A program made the translations under genes and the position numbers. Below are positions 1-9,200 of a stretch of 64,000 nucleotides of DNA, in pieces. Origin of the DNA: Kocuria rosea subsp. polaris. GTDB taxonomy: Bacteria > Actinomycetota > Actinomycetes > Actinomycetales > Micrococcaceae. The first letter of the stretch is position 1. The number at the start of each line of letters is the position of its first letter. Location: NCBI RefSeq assembly GCF_001483755.1, contig NZ_LQBK01000009.1, forward strand, positions 103,930-167,929, written 5' to 3'. The notes under the pieces are model-generated. The model saw only the letters and a program-made list of their open reading frames with translations, had not been told where the DNA came from and did not search any database.

Positions 1-918
1 GGACGGCGCCTCTCCCCCGCCCCACAGCCGCTTGTAGGAGTTGACGAACTGGTTGGTCACCGACGTGAACTCGGGGGCGTGCCGCAGGATGCCGGCGATG
101 AAGTGCCCGGCGGTGCGGGAGAGCCGGAACTCGGAGCCGGCCTCGAAGAAGGCGTTGGTGTCCCCCTCGAACAGCGAGAAGTGGGTGTGCATGCCCGAGC
201 CGGGGTGCTCCGTGAACGGCTTCGGCATGAAGGTCGCGTAGAGGCCCTGCGAGAGCGCGACCTCCTTGATCACCGTGCGGAACGTCATGATGTTGTCGGC
301 GGTCTGCAGGGCGTCGGCGTAGCGCAGGTCGATCTCGTTCTGCCCGGGGCCCGCCTCGTGGTGGGAGAACTCGACGGAGATCCCGACGGCCTCCAGCATG
401 CTCACGGCCTTGCGGCGGAAGTCCTGCACCACGCCGCCCGGCACGTGGTCGAAGTAGCCCTCGTGGTCCACGGGGGTGGGCTGGCCCTCGGCGTCGAGGT
501 CCGCGGACTTCAGCAGGTAGAACTCGATCTCCGGCGCCGTGTAGCAGGTGAAGCCCATGTCCGAGGCCTTCTCCAGGACGCGCTTGAGCACGCCGCGCGG
601 GTCCGAGGAGGAGGGCTCGCCGTCCGGGGTGAGGATGTTGCAGAACATCCGAGCGGTGGGCTCCGTCTCACCGCGCCAGGGCAGGATCTGGAAGGTGGAG
701 GGGTCCGGCTGCAGGAGCATGTCCGCCTCGGAGACCCGCGACAGTCCCTCGATGGAGGACCCGTCGAAGCCCAGTCCCTCCTCGAAGGCCGCCTCGACCT
801 CGGCGGGGGCCAGGGCCACCGACTTGAGGCTCCCGACGACGTCCGTGAACCACATGCGCACGAAGCGGACGTCGCGCTCCTCGATGGTCCTGAGGACGAA
901 CTCCTGCTGACGGTCCAT
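1..918 (-). CDS. glnA2: Type I glutamine synthetase, GlnA2-like (C-terminus beyond the window)
   Basis: Makes glutamine from glutamate, ammonia and ATP in the cytoplasm. The first 306 codons are present; the C-terminus lies left of base 1. The N-terminus (MDRQQEFVLRTIEERDVRF) is the start typical of actinobacterial GlnA2. Other GSI motifs follow: GFDGSSIEG in the N-terminal beta-grasp domain, PEIEFYLL, HHEAGPGQNEIDL around the active site, and PGSGMHTHFSLF. The ATG at 918 has GAGGAAGG about 6 nt upstream and a TAGAGT -10 at 1000-1005. It diverges from panB. GlnA2 usually lies beside GlnE or GlnA1; those would be off-window. The adenylylation-site tyrosine region is not visible, so post-translational control cannot be judged. 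Family call is secure; the paralogue number (2 rather than 1) rests on N-terminal similarity. Confidence 0.93.
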   Translation of the reverse strand, partial: MDRQQEFVLRTIEERDVRFVRMWFTDVVGSLKSVALAPAEVEAAFEEGLGFDGSSIEGLSRVSEADMLLQPDPSTFQILPWRGETEPTARMFCNILTPDGEPSSSDPRGVLKRVLEKASDMGFTCYTAPEIEFYLLKSADLDAEGQPTPVDHEGYFDHVPGGVVQDFRRKAVSMLEAVGISVEFSHHEAGPGQNEIDLRYADALQTADNIMTFRTVIKEVALSQGLYATFMPKPFTEHPGSGMHTHFSLFEGDTNAFFEAGSEFRLSRTAGHFIAGILRHAPEFTSVTNQFVNSYKRLWGGGEAPS

Positions 919-999
919 GGTTGCCTTCCTCGTCTTCCTGCCCGCGGCTCCGGCCGCCCGCGCGTGCTGTGCCGGCCGGGCACGACTGCTGTCCCGCCC

Positions 1000-1005
1000 A
1001 CTCTA
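1000..1005 (-). promoter_or_regulatory. -10 element of glnA2 (TAGAGT)
   Basis: TAGAGT on the minus strand fits the TANNNT consensus of the actinobacterial housekeeping sigma factor. It would place the transcript start near 993 and give glnA2 a leader of about 75 nt that contains its Shine-Dalgarno GAGGAAGG. No clear -35 is seen. Confidence 0.5.
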
Positions 1006-1060
1006 ACGCGCGGCCCCGCCGCGTCCGCCGGGCGGGACGGGCGGGGCCGGACGCGCCCGA

Positions 1061-1066
1061 TAGGGT
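1061..1066 (+). promoter_or_regulatory. -10 element of panB (TAGGGT), leaderless transcript
   Basis: TAGGGT is followed by exactly 6 nt and then the panB ATG, so the expected +1 coincides with the start codon. No Shine-Dalgarno is present, consistent with a leaderless mRNA. The same arrangement recurs in front of dnaE, the PASTA kinase, hisD and mtr. Confidence 0.65.
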
Positions 1067-1072
1067 GGGGCC

Positions 1073-1909
1073 ATGACCCAGGAGACACCCCGCCCGGCAC
1101 CGGGCGCGCTGGACGTGCGTCGGGTGCGCACGCACCACCTGCGCGAGGCGAAGCGCCGCGGCGAGAAGTTCACGATGCTCACGTGCTACGACGCCCTGAC
1201 GGCCGGGATCTTCGACGCGGCCGGGGTCGACTCGCTGCTGGTGGGCGACTCCGCGGGCAACAACGTCCTGGGCCACTCCAGCACCCTGCCCGTCACGGTG
1301 GACGAGCTGCTGCCGCTGTGCCGGGCCGTGTCCGGGGCCGCCGAGCGCGCCTTCGTGGTGGTGGACCTGCCCTTCGGCTCCTACGAGGCTTCCCCCGAGC
1401 AGGCGGTGTCCACCGCGGTGCGCTTCCTCAAGGAGGGCGGCGCGCACGCGGTGAAGCTCGAGGGCGGGGCGTGGTTCGCCCCGCACGTCGAGGCTATGGT
1501 CCAGGCGGGGGTGCCCGTGGTGGCGCACATCGGCTTCACCCCGCAGAGCGAGCACGCCCTGGGCGGGTACCGGGTGCAGGGCCGCGGCGACGCCGCGGAC
1601 GCGCTCGTCGAGGACGCCCGTGCCCTCGAGGCCGCCGGGGCCTTCTGCGTGCTCATGGAGATGGTCCCCGCCGAGGCCGCCGCGACGGTGGACGCCGCGC
1701 TTGAAGTCCCGACCATCGGCATCGGCGCCGGCGCCGCCACCACCGGGCAGGTGCTGGTGTGGCAGGACATGCTGGGCCTGCGCCGGGGCCGGATGCCGCG
1801 CTTCGTCCGGCAGTACGCGGACCTCCACGGCGTGGTCTCCGAGGCCGTGGGCCGCTACGTCGAGGACGTCCGCTCGGGGACCTTCCCGGGCCCGGAGCAC
1901 GGTTTCTGA
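1073..1909 (+). CDS. panB: 3-methyl-2-oxobutanoate hydroxymethyltransferase (PanB)
   Basis: First committed step of pantothenate/CoA synthesis: adds a hydroxymethyl group from 5,10-methylene-THF to alpha-ketoisovalerate, giving ketopantoate. The protein is 278 aa, a normal length for this TIM-barrel family. Visible motifs are the Mg-binding LLVGDSAGNN and VVDLPFGSY aspartates, the AVKLEGG glutamate and the MEMVPAEAA segment carrying the catalytic Glu. The start is the ATG at 1073, at the predicted transcription start. It is monocistronic, divergent from glnA2 and convergent with the SPOR gene. panC and panD are not nearby. Confidence 0.97.
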   Translation: MTQETPRPAPGALDVRRVRTHHLREAKRRGEKFTMLTCYDALTAGIFDAAGVDSLLVGDSAGNNVLGHSSTLPVTVDELLPLCRAVSGAAERAFVVVDLPFGSYEASPEQAVSTAVRFLKEGGAHAVKLEGGAWFAPHVEAMVQAGVPVVAHIGFTPQSEHALGGYRVQGRGDAADALVEDARALEAAGAFCVLMEMVPAEAAATVDAALEVPTIGIGAGAATTGQVLVWQDMLGLRRGRMPRFVRQYADLHGVVSEAVGRYVEDVRSGTFPGPEHGF

Positions 1910-1952
1910 GCGGCCCCCCGCGGACGCGGTGCCCCCGGCGCCCGGCCGCTCA
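1907..1952. terminator. Short bidirectional hairpin built from two stop codons
   Basis: TGAGCGGCC (1907-1915), starting with the panB stop, is the exact inverted copy of GGCCGCTCA (1944-1952), which holds the SPOR-gene stop. This gives a 9-bp stem with a G+C-rich 28-nt loop between convergent genes. There is no T-tract, so terminator function is inferred from position. Confidence 0.4.
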
Positions 1953-2126
1953 GCCCTCGTCGAAGGCGCGGTCCTCCTCGTCCCACTGCCGGGTGCGCTC
2001 CGCGGCGAGCTTCAGGGCGTTCTGCGCCTCCTCGCGCGTGGCGTAGGGCCCGAGCAGCTTGCGGTAGTCCGACTGCGGGCCCTCCTCCACCTGGTGGGTG
2101 TAGACGTTGAACCAGTACTCGCTCAT
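1950..2126 (-). CDS. Small SPOR-domain protein (58 aa)
   Basis: 58 aa beginning [16 protein letters not shown], with the segment [18 protein letters not shown]. This resembles the short SPOR-like proteins widespread in Actinobacteria, which consist of one domain without signal peptide or membrane segment. SPOR domains often bind denuded septal glycan, but a cytoplasmic protein of this size cannot do so without export, so the role here is unknown. The start is the ATG at 2126, preceded by GAGGAG with 5-6 nt spacing. An in-frame extension to 2414 has no Shine-Dalgarno and overlaps the map promoter. The C-terminal part is acidic ([11 protein letters not shown]). Convergent with panB and divergent from map. 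Confidence 0.75.
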   Translation of the reverse strand: MSEYWFNVYTHQVEEGPQSDYRKLLGPYATREEAQNALKLAAERTRQWDEEDRAFDEG

Positions 2127-2186
2127 GACCTCTCCTCTCGTCGGCCGCCGGGCCGGACGACCGGGCCGGCTCCGTGCCCGGGGCGC

Positions 2187-2192
2187 TAGGGT
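2187..2192 (+). promoter_or_regulatory. -10 element of map (TAGGGT)
   Basis: TAGGGT lies 64 nt before the map GTG. A second TAGATC overlaps just downstream. The predicted transcript would start near 2199 and include the AGGAGG Shine-Dalgarno at 2240-2245. Confidence 0.45.
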
Positions 2193-2256
2193 AGATCCTA
2201 GGCCCGGACCGGCCCGGACGGGGCCGGCACACCCGATCCAGGAGGTCCAGACCCCC

Positions 2257-3156
2257 GTGCCCACGCACAACCTCACCGCGCCCGCCCCCGGCGGCACCGC
2301 TCCCGTCGGGACGCTCGTGCCCGGCTCCGTGACTCCCGGCCGGCCCGTGCCGGCCACCATCCCCCGCCCGGAGTACGTCGGCCGGGCGGAGCCGGACGAG
2401 GGCCGCGGCGGCAACGTCTACACCCCGGAGGAGATCGGGCTCATCCGCGAGGCGGGCCGGATCGCGGCCCGCGCCCTGCAGGAGGCCGGCCGGGCCGCCG
2501 TGCCCGGCACCACCACGGACGAGCTCGACCGGATCGCCCACGAGTACATGTGCGACCACGGGGCCTACCCCTCCTGCCTGGGCTACCGGGGCTTCCCCAA
2601 GTCCATCTGCACGTCCCTCAACGAGGTGATCTGCCACGGCATCCCCGACTCCACGGTGCTGGAGGACGGCGACATCATCAACCTGGACGTCACGGCCTAC
2701 AAGAACGGCTTCCACGGCGACACCAACCGGATGTTCCTGGTGGGCGAGGTCGACGAGGAGTCCCGGCTGCTGGTCGAGCGCACCGAGGAGGCCCTGAACC
2801 GGGCCGTCAAGGCGGTCCGCCCGGGCCGCGAGATCAACGTCATCGGCCGGGTCATCGAGAAGTACGCCCGGCGCTTCGACTACGGCGTGGTGCGGGACTT
2901 CACGGGACACGGAGTGGGCCGGGAGTTCCACTCCGGGCTGATCGTCCCGCACTACGACGCCGCGCCCTCCTACGCCACCCCCATGGTCCCCGGCATGGTC
3001 TTCACGATCGAGCCCATGCTGACCCTGGGCACGATCCAGTGGGAGCAGTGGGACGACGACTGGACCGTGACGACCCGCGACCGGCGGCGCACCGCGCAGT
3101 TCGAGCACACCCTGGCGGTCACGGAGGACGGGGTGGACGTCCTCACGCTTCCGTAG
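2257..3156 (+). CDS. map: Methionine aminopeptidase, type Ic
   Basis: Removes the initiator methionine from nascent proteins; a dimetal pita-bread-fold enzyme. At 299 aa it is longer than E. coli MAP (264 aa) because of a roughly 45-residue Pro-rich N-terminus (PxxP-like segments around [14 protein letters not shown]), the mark of actinobacterial type Ic enzymes. Ligand motifs are present: [20 protein letters not shown] (two Asp), [13 protein letters not shown] (His), FTIEPML and QFEHTLAV (two Glu). The GTG at 2257 was chosen because AGGAGG sits 11 nt upstream. The longer open frame from 2107 would run through the promoter and the SPOR gene. It may be one of two paralogues, since many actinobacteria carry MapA and MapB. 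Confidence 0.95.
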   Translation: MPTHNLTAPAPGGTAPVGTLVPGSVTPGRPVPATIPRPEYVGRAEPDEGRGGNVYTPEEIGLIREAGRIAARALQEAGRAAVPGTTTDELDRIAHEYMCDHGAYPSCLGYRGFPKSICTSLNEVICHGIPDSTVLEDGDIINLDVTAYKNGFHGDTNRMFLVGEVDEESRLLVERTEEALNRAVKAVRPGREINVIGRVIEKYARRFDYGVVRDFTGHGVGREFHSGLIVPHYDAAPSYATPMVPGMVFTIEPMLTLGTIQWEQWDDDWTVTTRDRRRTAQFEHTLAVTEDGVDVLTLP

Positions 3157-3165
3157 CCCCTGCCG

Positions 3166-3171
3166 TAGACT
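3166..3171 (+). promoter_or_regulatory. -10 element of ppgK (TAGACT)
   Basis: TAGACT 43 nt before the ppgK ATG and immediately after the map stop. The transcript would start near 3178 and include GAGAGGA ahead of the ATG. Confidence 0.5.
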
Positions 3172-3214
3172 GCCCCCTGATCATCCGACCACGGCTCCAC
3201 GAGAGGACCGCTCC

Positions 3215-4027
3215 ATGACCACACCAGACCGCGACGCCGCCGCCGTCCCGAACCGCCGCGTGATCGGCATCGACTTCGGCGGCACCGGGACCAAGGGCGG
3301 GATCGTGGACCTCGACACGGGCGAGCTCGTCGGCGAGCGCTTCCGGATCCCCACGCCCCGCCCCGCCACGCCGGAGAAGGTCGCCGAGGTGGTGGAGCAG
3401 ATCGTCGCGGAGCTGCAGTCCCGCCCCGAGGCCCCCGCCCCGGACTCGCCGGTGGGCATCGTCTTCCCGGCGATCATCAAGGAGGGCGTCGCGCTGTCCG
3501 CGGCGAACATCGACAAGTCCTGGATCGGCACGAACGTCGACGCGCTCATGACCGAGCGGCTCGGCCGCCCGGTCGAGGCCCTCAACGACGCCGACGCCGC
3601 GGGGCTGGCCGAGGCCGTCTACGGCGCCGGGCAGGGGGTCAAGGGCCTGGTCATCGTGATCACGCTGGGCACGGGGATCGGTTCCGCGCTGATCCTCAAC
3701 GGGAAGCTCGTGCCCAACGCCGAGCTGGGCCACCTGGAGATCGACGGTCACGACGCCGAGACCAAGGCGTCCGCCGCCGCGCGCGAGCGCGAGGACATGC
3801 CGTGGAAGAAGTGGGCGACCACCCGGCTGCAGCGCTACTTCAGCCACGTGGAGTTCCTGTTCTCGCCCAACCTCTTCGTCGTCGGCGGCGGGGTGTCGAA
3901 GAAGGCGGAGAAGTTCCTCCCCTTCCTCGAGCTGCGCACGCCCGTGAAGGTCGCCGAGCTCCGCAACAACGCCGGCATCGTGGGCGCGGCCCTGTGGGCC
4001 GGCATCCCGCACGAGCCGGAGAGCTGA
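3215..4027 (+). CDS. ppgK: Polyphosphate glucokinase (PpgK, ROK family)
   Basis: Phosphorylates glucose using inorganic polyphosphate or ATP, an actinobacterial entry step to glycolysis. At 270 aa it matches the family (about 265 aa). Motifs: phosphate-binding GIDFGGTGTKGGIVD near residue 20, LNDADAAG with the catalytic Asp, the second phosphate loop VIVITLGTGIGSAL, and NAELGHLEIDG. The ATG at 3215 follows GAGAGGA by about 7 nt. It has its own promoter and is followed by a 52-bp perfect palindrome, so it is probably monocistronic. Confidence 0.96.
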   Translation: MTTPDRDAAAVPNRRVIGIDFGGTGTKGGIVDLDTGELVGERFRIPTPRPATPEKVAEVVEQIVAELQSRPEAPAPDSPVGIVFPAIIKEGVALSAANIDKSWIGTNVDALMTERLGRPVEALNDADAAGLAEAVYGAGQGVKGLVIVITLGTGIGSALILNGKLVPNAELGHLEIDGHDAETKASAAAREREDMPWKKWATTRLQRYFSHVEFLFSPNLFVVGGGVSKKAEKFLPFLELRTPVKVAELRNNAGIVGAALWAGIPHEPES

Positions 4028-4036
4028 GCCCGGTCC

Positions 4037-4088
4037 CGACGACGACGCCCGGTCACCTCCACGTGGAGGTGACCGGGCGTCGTCGTCG
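4037..4088. terminator. Perfect 52-bp palindrome downstream of ppgK
   Basis: Two 26-base arms (4037-4062 and 4063-4088) are exact reverse complements with no spacer. The left arm begins CGACGACGACGCCCGG and the centre is CTCCACGTGGAG. Starting 9 nt after the ppgK stop, it would form a very stable RNA hairpin. It has no T-tract on the plus strand; GAAACCG follows. A terminator is the simplest reading, but the perfect symmetry also allows a protein-binding or cruciform role. Confidence 0.7.
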
Positions 4089-4112
4089 AAACCGAAAGGT
4101 CCTGCGGGCACG

Positions 4113-4160
4113 AAAAAACCCGCCGGGAGCCGCGGCTTCCCCTCCGCGACTCCCGGCGGG
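4113..4160 (-). terminator. Rho-independent terminator of nrdR
   Basis: CCCGCCGGGAG (4119-4129) pairs perfectly with CTCCCGGCGGG (4150-4160). Read on the minus strand, the hairpin is followed by six T residues (4118-4113). It lies about 90 nt past the nrdR stop and closes the hisD-nrdR unit. Confidence 0.85.
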
Positions 4161-4252
4161 AGCTTGTGGTCCTACTCTACGGCGCCGCCGCGGCCTGCGG
4201 CAAGAGACACGCCGGGACGTGCCGGCCGGAGCCGGGGCGGCCCGAGCGGGGG

Positions 4253-4822
4253 TCAGAGCAGCCGCGGCTGGGAGACGCCCTCGACCCCCTTGCCGCGCGG
4301 ACGCCGGCCGGGGCGCCGCTTGGCGGCGCCGATCGGCTCCACGGTGGCGGGGATGGTCTGCTGCCCGGACTGCTCGGCCTGCTGCCGGCGCAGGAGGTCG
4401 ATGGCCTCCTCGAAGTCCCCCAGACCGTCGAAGGCCTGGTAGACGCTGGCGAAGCGCAGATAGGCCACCACGTCCAGCCGGCGCAGCGGGGCCAGGATCG
4501 CGAGACCCACCTCGTGGGCCTCGATCTCCGCGGCGCCCAGCGCCCGGATCGTCTCCTCGACCTCCTGCGCCAGCATCGCGAGGTCGTCCTCGCTCACGGG
4601 CCGGCCCTGGCAGGCCTTGCGCACTCCGTTGACGATCTTCTGCCGGTCGAAGGGTTCGGTGACGCCCGAGCGCTTGATCACCGAGATCGTGGTGGTCTCG
4701 AGCGTGGTGAACCGCCGGCCGCACTCGGAGCACTGGCGGCGGCGGCGGATGGCCGTCCCGTCGTCCGTGGTGCGGCTGTCCACGACGCGGGAGTCGGTGT
4801 GACGGCAGAACGGGCAGTGCAC
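4253..4822 (-). CDS. nrdR: Transcriptional repressor NrdR
   Basis: Nucleotide-sensing repressor of ribonucleotide reductase genes. The 189-aa protein has the N-terminal zinc ribbon (CPFC at 3-6, CSECGRRF at 31-38), then the ATP-cone domain that binds ATP/dATP ([20 protein letters not shown] onward). A variable basic tail ([14 protein letters not shown]) makes it about 30 aa longer than usual. The start is the GTG at 4822. The hisD stop lies only 7 nt upstream, so the two are probably co-transcribed. No ribonucleotide reductase gene is in the window, so its targets must lie elsewhere. Confidence 0.95.
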   Translation of the reverse strand: MHCPFCRHTDSRVVDSRTTDDGTAIRRRRQCSECGRRFTTLETTTISVIKRSGVTEPFDRQKIVNGVRKACQGRPVSEDDLAMLAQEVEETIRALGAAEIEAHEVGLAILAPLRRLDVVAYLRFASVYQAFDGLGDFEEAIDLLRRQQAEQSGQQTIPATVEPIGAAKRRPGRRPRGKGVEGVSQPRLL

Positions 4823-4829
4823 GGTCGGA

Positions 4830-6176
4830 TCAGCTCCCGGTGCGGATCGTGATGGCCGTGCCGTGCGCGGGCAGGTCCTCGGAGCGGGCGACGGCCACGA
4901 TGTCCTCCCCGATCCGGGACAGCGCGTCCTGGGTGTACTCGACGATCTGCACGGCCTTCATGAACGCGGTGGTGGACAGGCCCTGGGCGTGCACCGCCGT
5001 CCCGCCCGTGGGCAGCACGTGGTTCGAGCCCGCCGCGTAGTCGCCGAGCGGGACGGGGCTGTAGGGACCCAGGAAGATGGCCCCCGCGTTGCGCACGCGG
5101 GCCGCGACCTCCTGCGGGTCGGCGGTGTGGATCTCGAGGTGCTCCGCGGCGTAGGCGTCGGCCACGGCGATCGAGGCGTCGAGGTCGTCGGTGAGCACGA
5201 TCCCGGACTGCGGGCCGGACAGGGCGGTGCTGATCCGCTCCCGGTGCTTCGCCCCGGGCACCTGCCCGGCGAGCTCCGCCGCGACCCGCTCGGCGAGCTC
5301 CGGCGAGTGGGTGATCAGGACGGCCCCGGCGGCGGGGTCGTGCTCGGCCTGGGAGATCAGGTCGGCGGCCACGTAGGCCGGCACGGCGGTGTCGTCGGCC
5401 AGCACCGCGATCTCCGTGGTCCCCGCCTCGGCGTCCACGCCCACCACGGAGCGGAGCAGGCGCTTGGCCGTGGCGACGTAGACGTTGCCCGGGCCGGTCA
5501 CGGTGTCGACCGGCTCGAGGACGTCCTCGCCGTCCGTGACCCCGTAGGCCATGGCGGCCAGCGACTGGGCGCCGCCGATGGCCCAGACCTCGTCCACGCC
5601 GAGCAGCCCGGCCGCGGCGAGGATCGTGGGGTGCGGCAGGCCGCCGAACTCCTTCTGCGGCGGGCTGCACAGCACCACCGAGCCGACCCCGGCGGCCTGG
5701 GCCGGGACGACGTTCATGACCACGGACGAGGGGTACACGGCCAGCCCGCCGGGCACGTACAGGCCCGCCCGGCGCAGGGGCGTCCACCGGTGCACGAGCA
5801 CGGCGCCCGGAGCGACCTCGACCCGGGCATCGGCCGGGCGCTGCGCCCGCGCGAAGGCCCGGGTCCGCTCGATCGCGGTTTCCAGGCCCCGGCGCACGGC
5901 GGGGTCCAGCTCCTCGACGGCCCGGCGGATCTCGGCGGGGTCGACGCGCAGGGAGTCCTGCTCCACCCCGTCGAAGCGCTGCGCGTAGCGGCGCAGGGCC
6001 ACGGCGCCCTCGGTGCGGACCGCGGCGAGGATCTCCTCCACGGCCTGCTGCGCCGAGGCGAGCGACGTGGAGCTCTGCCGGGGCACAGCCGCCCGCAGCT
6101 CGGACCAGGACAGGTGCCGGCCGCGCAGGTCGATCGTTCGCAGGGCGGGAGTCGTGGTCGTCTCAGCAGTAGTCAC
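4830..6176 (-). CDS. hisD: Histidinol dehydrogenase
   Basis: Last two oxidations of histidine biosynthesis, L-histidinol to L-histidine, using NAD and zinc. The 448-aa protein has [20 protein letters not shown], the nucleotide-fold segment ITGPGN-like [10 protein letters not shown], the zinc-site and catalytic region [14 protein letters not shown], and AEHLEIH. I chose the GTG at 6176 over the ATG at 6185. The ATG lies inside a TACCAT -10 hexamer, and the GTG falls exactly 7 nt after it, the position expected of a leaderless start. Other his genes are not in the window. nrdR follows after 7 nt. Confidence 0.95.
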   Translation of the reverse strand: MTTAETTTTPALRTIDLRGRHLSWSELRAAVPRQSSTSLASAQQAVEEILAAVRTEGAVALRRYAQRFDGVEQDSLRVDPAEIRRAVEELDPAVRRGLETAIERTRAFARAQRPADARVEVAPGAVLVHRWTPLRRAGLYVPGGLAVYPSSVVMNVVPAQAAGVGSVVLCSPPQKEFGGLPHPTILAAAGLLGVDEVWAIGGAQSLAAMAYGVTDGEDVLEPVDTVTGPGNVYVATAKRLLRSVVGVDAEAGTTEIAVLADDTAVPAYVAADLISQAEHDPAAGAVLITHSPELAERVAAELAGQVPGAKHRERISTALSGPQSGIVLTDDLDASIAVADAYAAEHLEIHTADPQEVAARVRNAGAIFLGPYSPVPLGDYAAGSNHVLPTGGTAVHAQGLSTTAFMKAVQIVEYTQDALSRIGEDIVAVARSEDLPAHGTAITIRTGS

Positions 6177-6183
6177 GCCTCCC

Positions 6184-6189
6184 ATGGTA
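6184..6189 (-). promoter_or_regulatory. -10 element of hisD (TACCAT), leaderless
   Basis: TACCAT on the minus strand, then 7 nt (GGGAGGC), then the GTG at 6176. An ATG (6185-6183) overlaps the hexamer and would not be transcribed from this promoter. Confidence 0.5.
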
Positions 6190-6245
6190 TTCCACCGCGC
6201 CGCCCGGCCGCGGGCGCCGGGTCCAGCGCTCGGCCGCCCGGTGGC

Positions 6246-9200
6246 TCAGACCTCCAGGCAGGTCGGGCCGAGCAGGACCTTGAGGTCCCCGAACAGGGCG
6301 GGTGAGGGGTTCACCCGCAGGTCCGGGCCCAGGCGCAGCACCTGCACCTTCTGCCGCGTCTCGAGGTGGATGCGCACCTCGGAGTCCCCGCGGTGGTTGC
6401 GCAGCACCGCGCCGATCTCCTTGACCGTCTCCTCCGTGGCGCGGAACTCGGGCAGGGCGATGAGCACGGGCCCGCTGTGCCCGTCCGCGGAGAGCTCCGG
6501 CACGGTGAGCTCCTGCGCGGAGATCGTCACCGAGCCGTCGTCCCGGCGCTGCAGCCGGCCCTTGATCACGCAGATCAGGTCCTCGGCGAGCACGCCCGCG
6601 ATGGGGGCGTAGGCCTTGCCGAAGAACATGACCTCGATCGAGCCCGTCCGGTCCTCGAGCTCCACCCGCGCGTAGGCGTTGCCCGAGGTCTTGGCGATCC
6701 GCCGCGACAGGGAGGTGATCATGCCCGCCACGGTCACGACCGCGCCGTCGGGCCGGCCGTCCTCGCCCAGCAGCGGCTGGATCGAGGTGTCGGCGTACTG
6801 CCCGAGCGCCTCGTCGAGGCCGCGCAGCGGGTGGTCGGAGACGTAGAGGCCGAGCATCTCGCGCTCGAAGGCCAGCAGGTCCTTGCGCTCCCACTCGGGC
6901 ACGTCCGGCACCGCGACGGTCAGCGACGTGGTGGGGTCCTCGTCGTCCAGGCCCATGCCGCCGAAGAGGTCGAACTGTCCGGCCGCCTCCTGGCGCTTGA
7001 CGGCCACCGTGGCGTCCACGGCCTCCTCGTGGCAGAGCACGAGCCCGCGCCGGGTGTGGCCCAGCCGGTCGAAGGCGCCCGCCTTGACCAGGGACTCGAT
7101 GGTGCGCTTGTTGCACACCACGGCGGGGACCTTGGCGAGGAAGTCGTTGAAGGAGGTGAAGGCGCCGTGCTCCTCCCGGGCCTCGACCATCGCGCTGACC
7201 ACGTTGGCGCCCACGTTGCGCACCGCGCCCATGCCGAAGCGGATGTCGGTGCCCACCGGGGTGAAGTTCAGCGCGGACTCGTTGACGTCCGGGGGCAGCA
7301 CGGTGATGCCCATCCGGCGGCACTCCGTGAGGTACAGGGCGAGCTTGTCCTTGTCGTCGCCCACCGAGGTGAGCAGCGCGGCCATGTACTCGGCCGGGTA
7401 GTGCGCCTTGAGGTACGCGGTCCAGTAGGACACGAGACCGTAGGCCGCGGAGTGGGCCTTGTTGAACGCGTAGTCCGAGAACGGGAGCAGGATGTCCCAC
7501 AGGGCCTTGATGGCGGCCTCGGAGTAGCCGCGCTCGGCCATGCCGCCGTGGAAGCCCTCGTACTGCTTGTCCAGCTCCGACTTCTTCTTCTTGCCCATGG
7601 CGCGGCGGAGGATGTCCGCCTGGCCGAGCGAGAAGCCCGCGACCTTCTGGGCGATCGCCATGACCTGCTCCTGGTAGACGATCAGGCCGTAGGTGGTGTT
7701 GAGGATCTCCGCGAGCGGCTCCTCGAGCTCCGGGTGGATCGGGGTGATCTCCTGCTGGCCGGTCTTGCGCAGCGCGTAGTTCGTGTGCGAGTTCGCGCCC
7801 ATGGGACCCGGGCGGTACAGGGCGATGACCGCGGAGATGTCCTCGAAGTTGTCGGGGCGCATGAGCTTGAGCAGCTGGCGCATGGGCCCGCCGTCGAGCT
7901 GGAACACCCCGAGAGTGTCGCCGCGGGCCAGCAGCTCGTATGACTCGGCGTCCTCGAGCCCGAGGTTCTCGAGGTCGAGGACGAAGCCGTCCTGGTTGAG
8001 GGTGATGTTCTCGAGGGCGTCGGAGATGATCGTGAGGTTGCGCAGGCCCAGGAAGTCCATCTTGATCAGCCCGAGCCCCTCGCACGTGGGGTAGTCGAAC
8101 TGGGTGATGACCTGCCCGTCCTGCTCGCGGCGCATGATCGGGATGATGTCGATCAGCGGGTGCGAGGACATGATCACGCCGGCCGCGTGCACCCCCCACT
8201 GGCGCTTGAGCCCCTCGAGGCCCTCGGCGGTCTCGAAGATCTTCTTCGCCTCGGGGTCCTGCGCGAGCACCTCGCGCAGCTCGTCGGCCTCGCCGTGGCG
8301 CTTGGCGGAGTCGTCGTAGACGTCCTTGAGGGAGATGCCCTTGCCCATGACGTCCGGCGGCATGGCCTTGGTGAGCTTCTCCCCCATCGAGAAGGGATAG
8401 CCGAGCACGCGCGAGGAGTCCTTGAGGGCCTGCTTGGCCTTGATGGTGCCGTAGGTCACGATCATGGCCACGCGCTCGTCGCCGTACTTCTCGGTGACGT
8501 AGTGGATCACCTCGGAGCGGCGGCGGTCGTCGAAGTCGACGTCGAAGTCGGGCATGGACACGCGGTCCGGGTTGAGGAAGCGCTCGAAGATCAGCCCGTG
8601 CTCCAGCGGGTTCAGCTCGGTGATGCGCATGGCGTAGGCGACCATGGAGCCGGCCCCGGAGCCACGCCCTGGGCCCACCCGGATCCCGTTGTTCTTGGCC
8701 CAGTTGATGAAGTCGGCCACCACCAGGAAGTACCCGGGGAAGCCCATCTGCAGGATGATGCCCTTCTCGTAGTCCGCCTGCCGCTGGACGTCCTCGGGGA
8801 TCCCGCCGGGGAAGCGGTGGTGCAGGCCCCGCTGCACCTCCTCGACGAACCAGGACTCCTCGTCGTGGCCCTCGGGGGTCGGGAAGCGGGGCATGTAGTT
8901 CGCGGAGGTGTCGAACTCCACGTTGCACCGCTCCGCGATCTCCAGGGTGTTGTCGCAGGCCTCCGGGAAGTCGCGGAAGAGCTCCCGCATCTCCGCGGGG
9001 GACTTCAGGTAGAACTCGTCGGCGTCGAACTTGAACCGCTTCGGGTCCGCCAGGGTCGAGCCGGACTGCACGCACAGCAGGGCCGCGTGGGACTTCGCGT
9101 CCTCGGCGTGGGTGTAGTGCAGGTCGTTGGTGGCCACGAGCGGCAGCTGCAGGTCCTTGGCGAGCCGGAGCAGGTCCCCGGTGACCTGCTTCTCGATCCC

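Noticed and set aside
79..1704. Plus-strand 541-aa frame antisense to glnA2
   Set aside because: Shadow of glnA2 and panB; no family features, and the composition is typical of off-frame high-G+C sequence.
2107..2256. Extension of methionine aminopeptidase to an ATG at 2107
   Set aside because: It would cross the map promoter and overlap the SPOR gene on the other strand; AGGAGG before the GTG at 2257 fixes the start.
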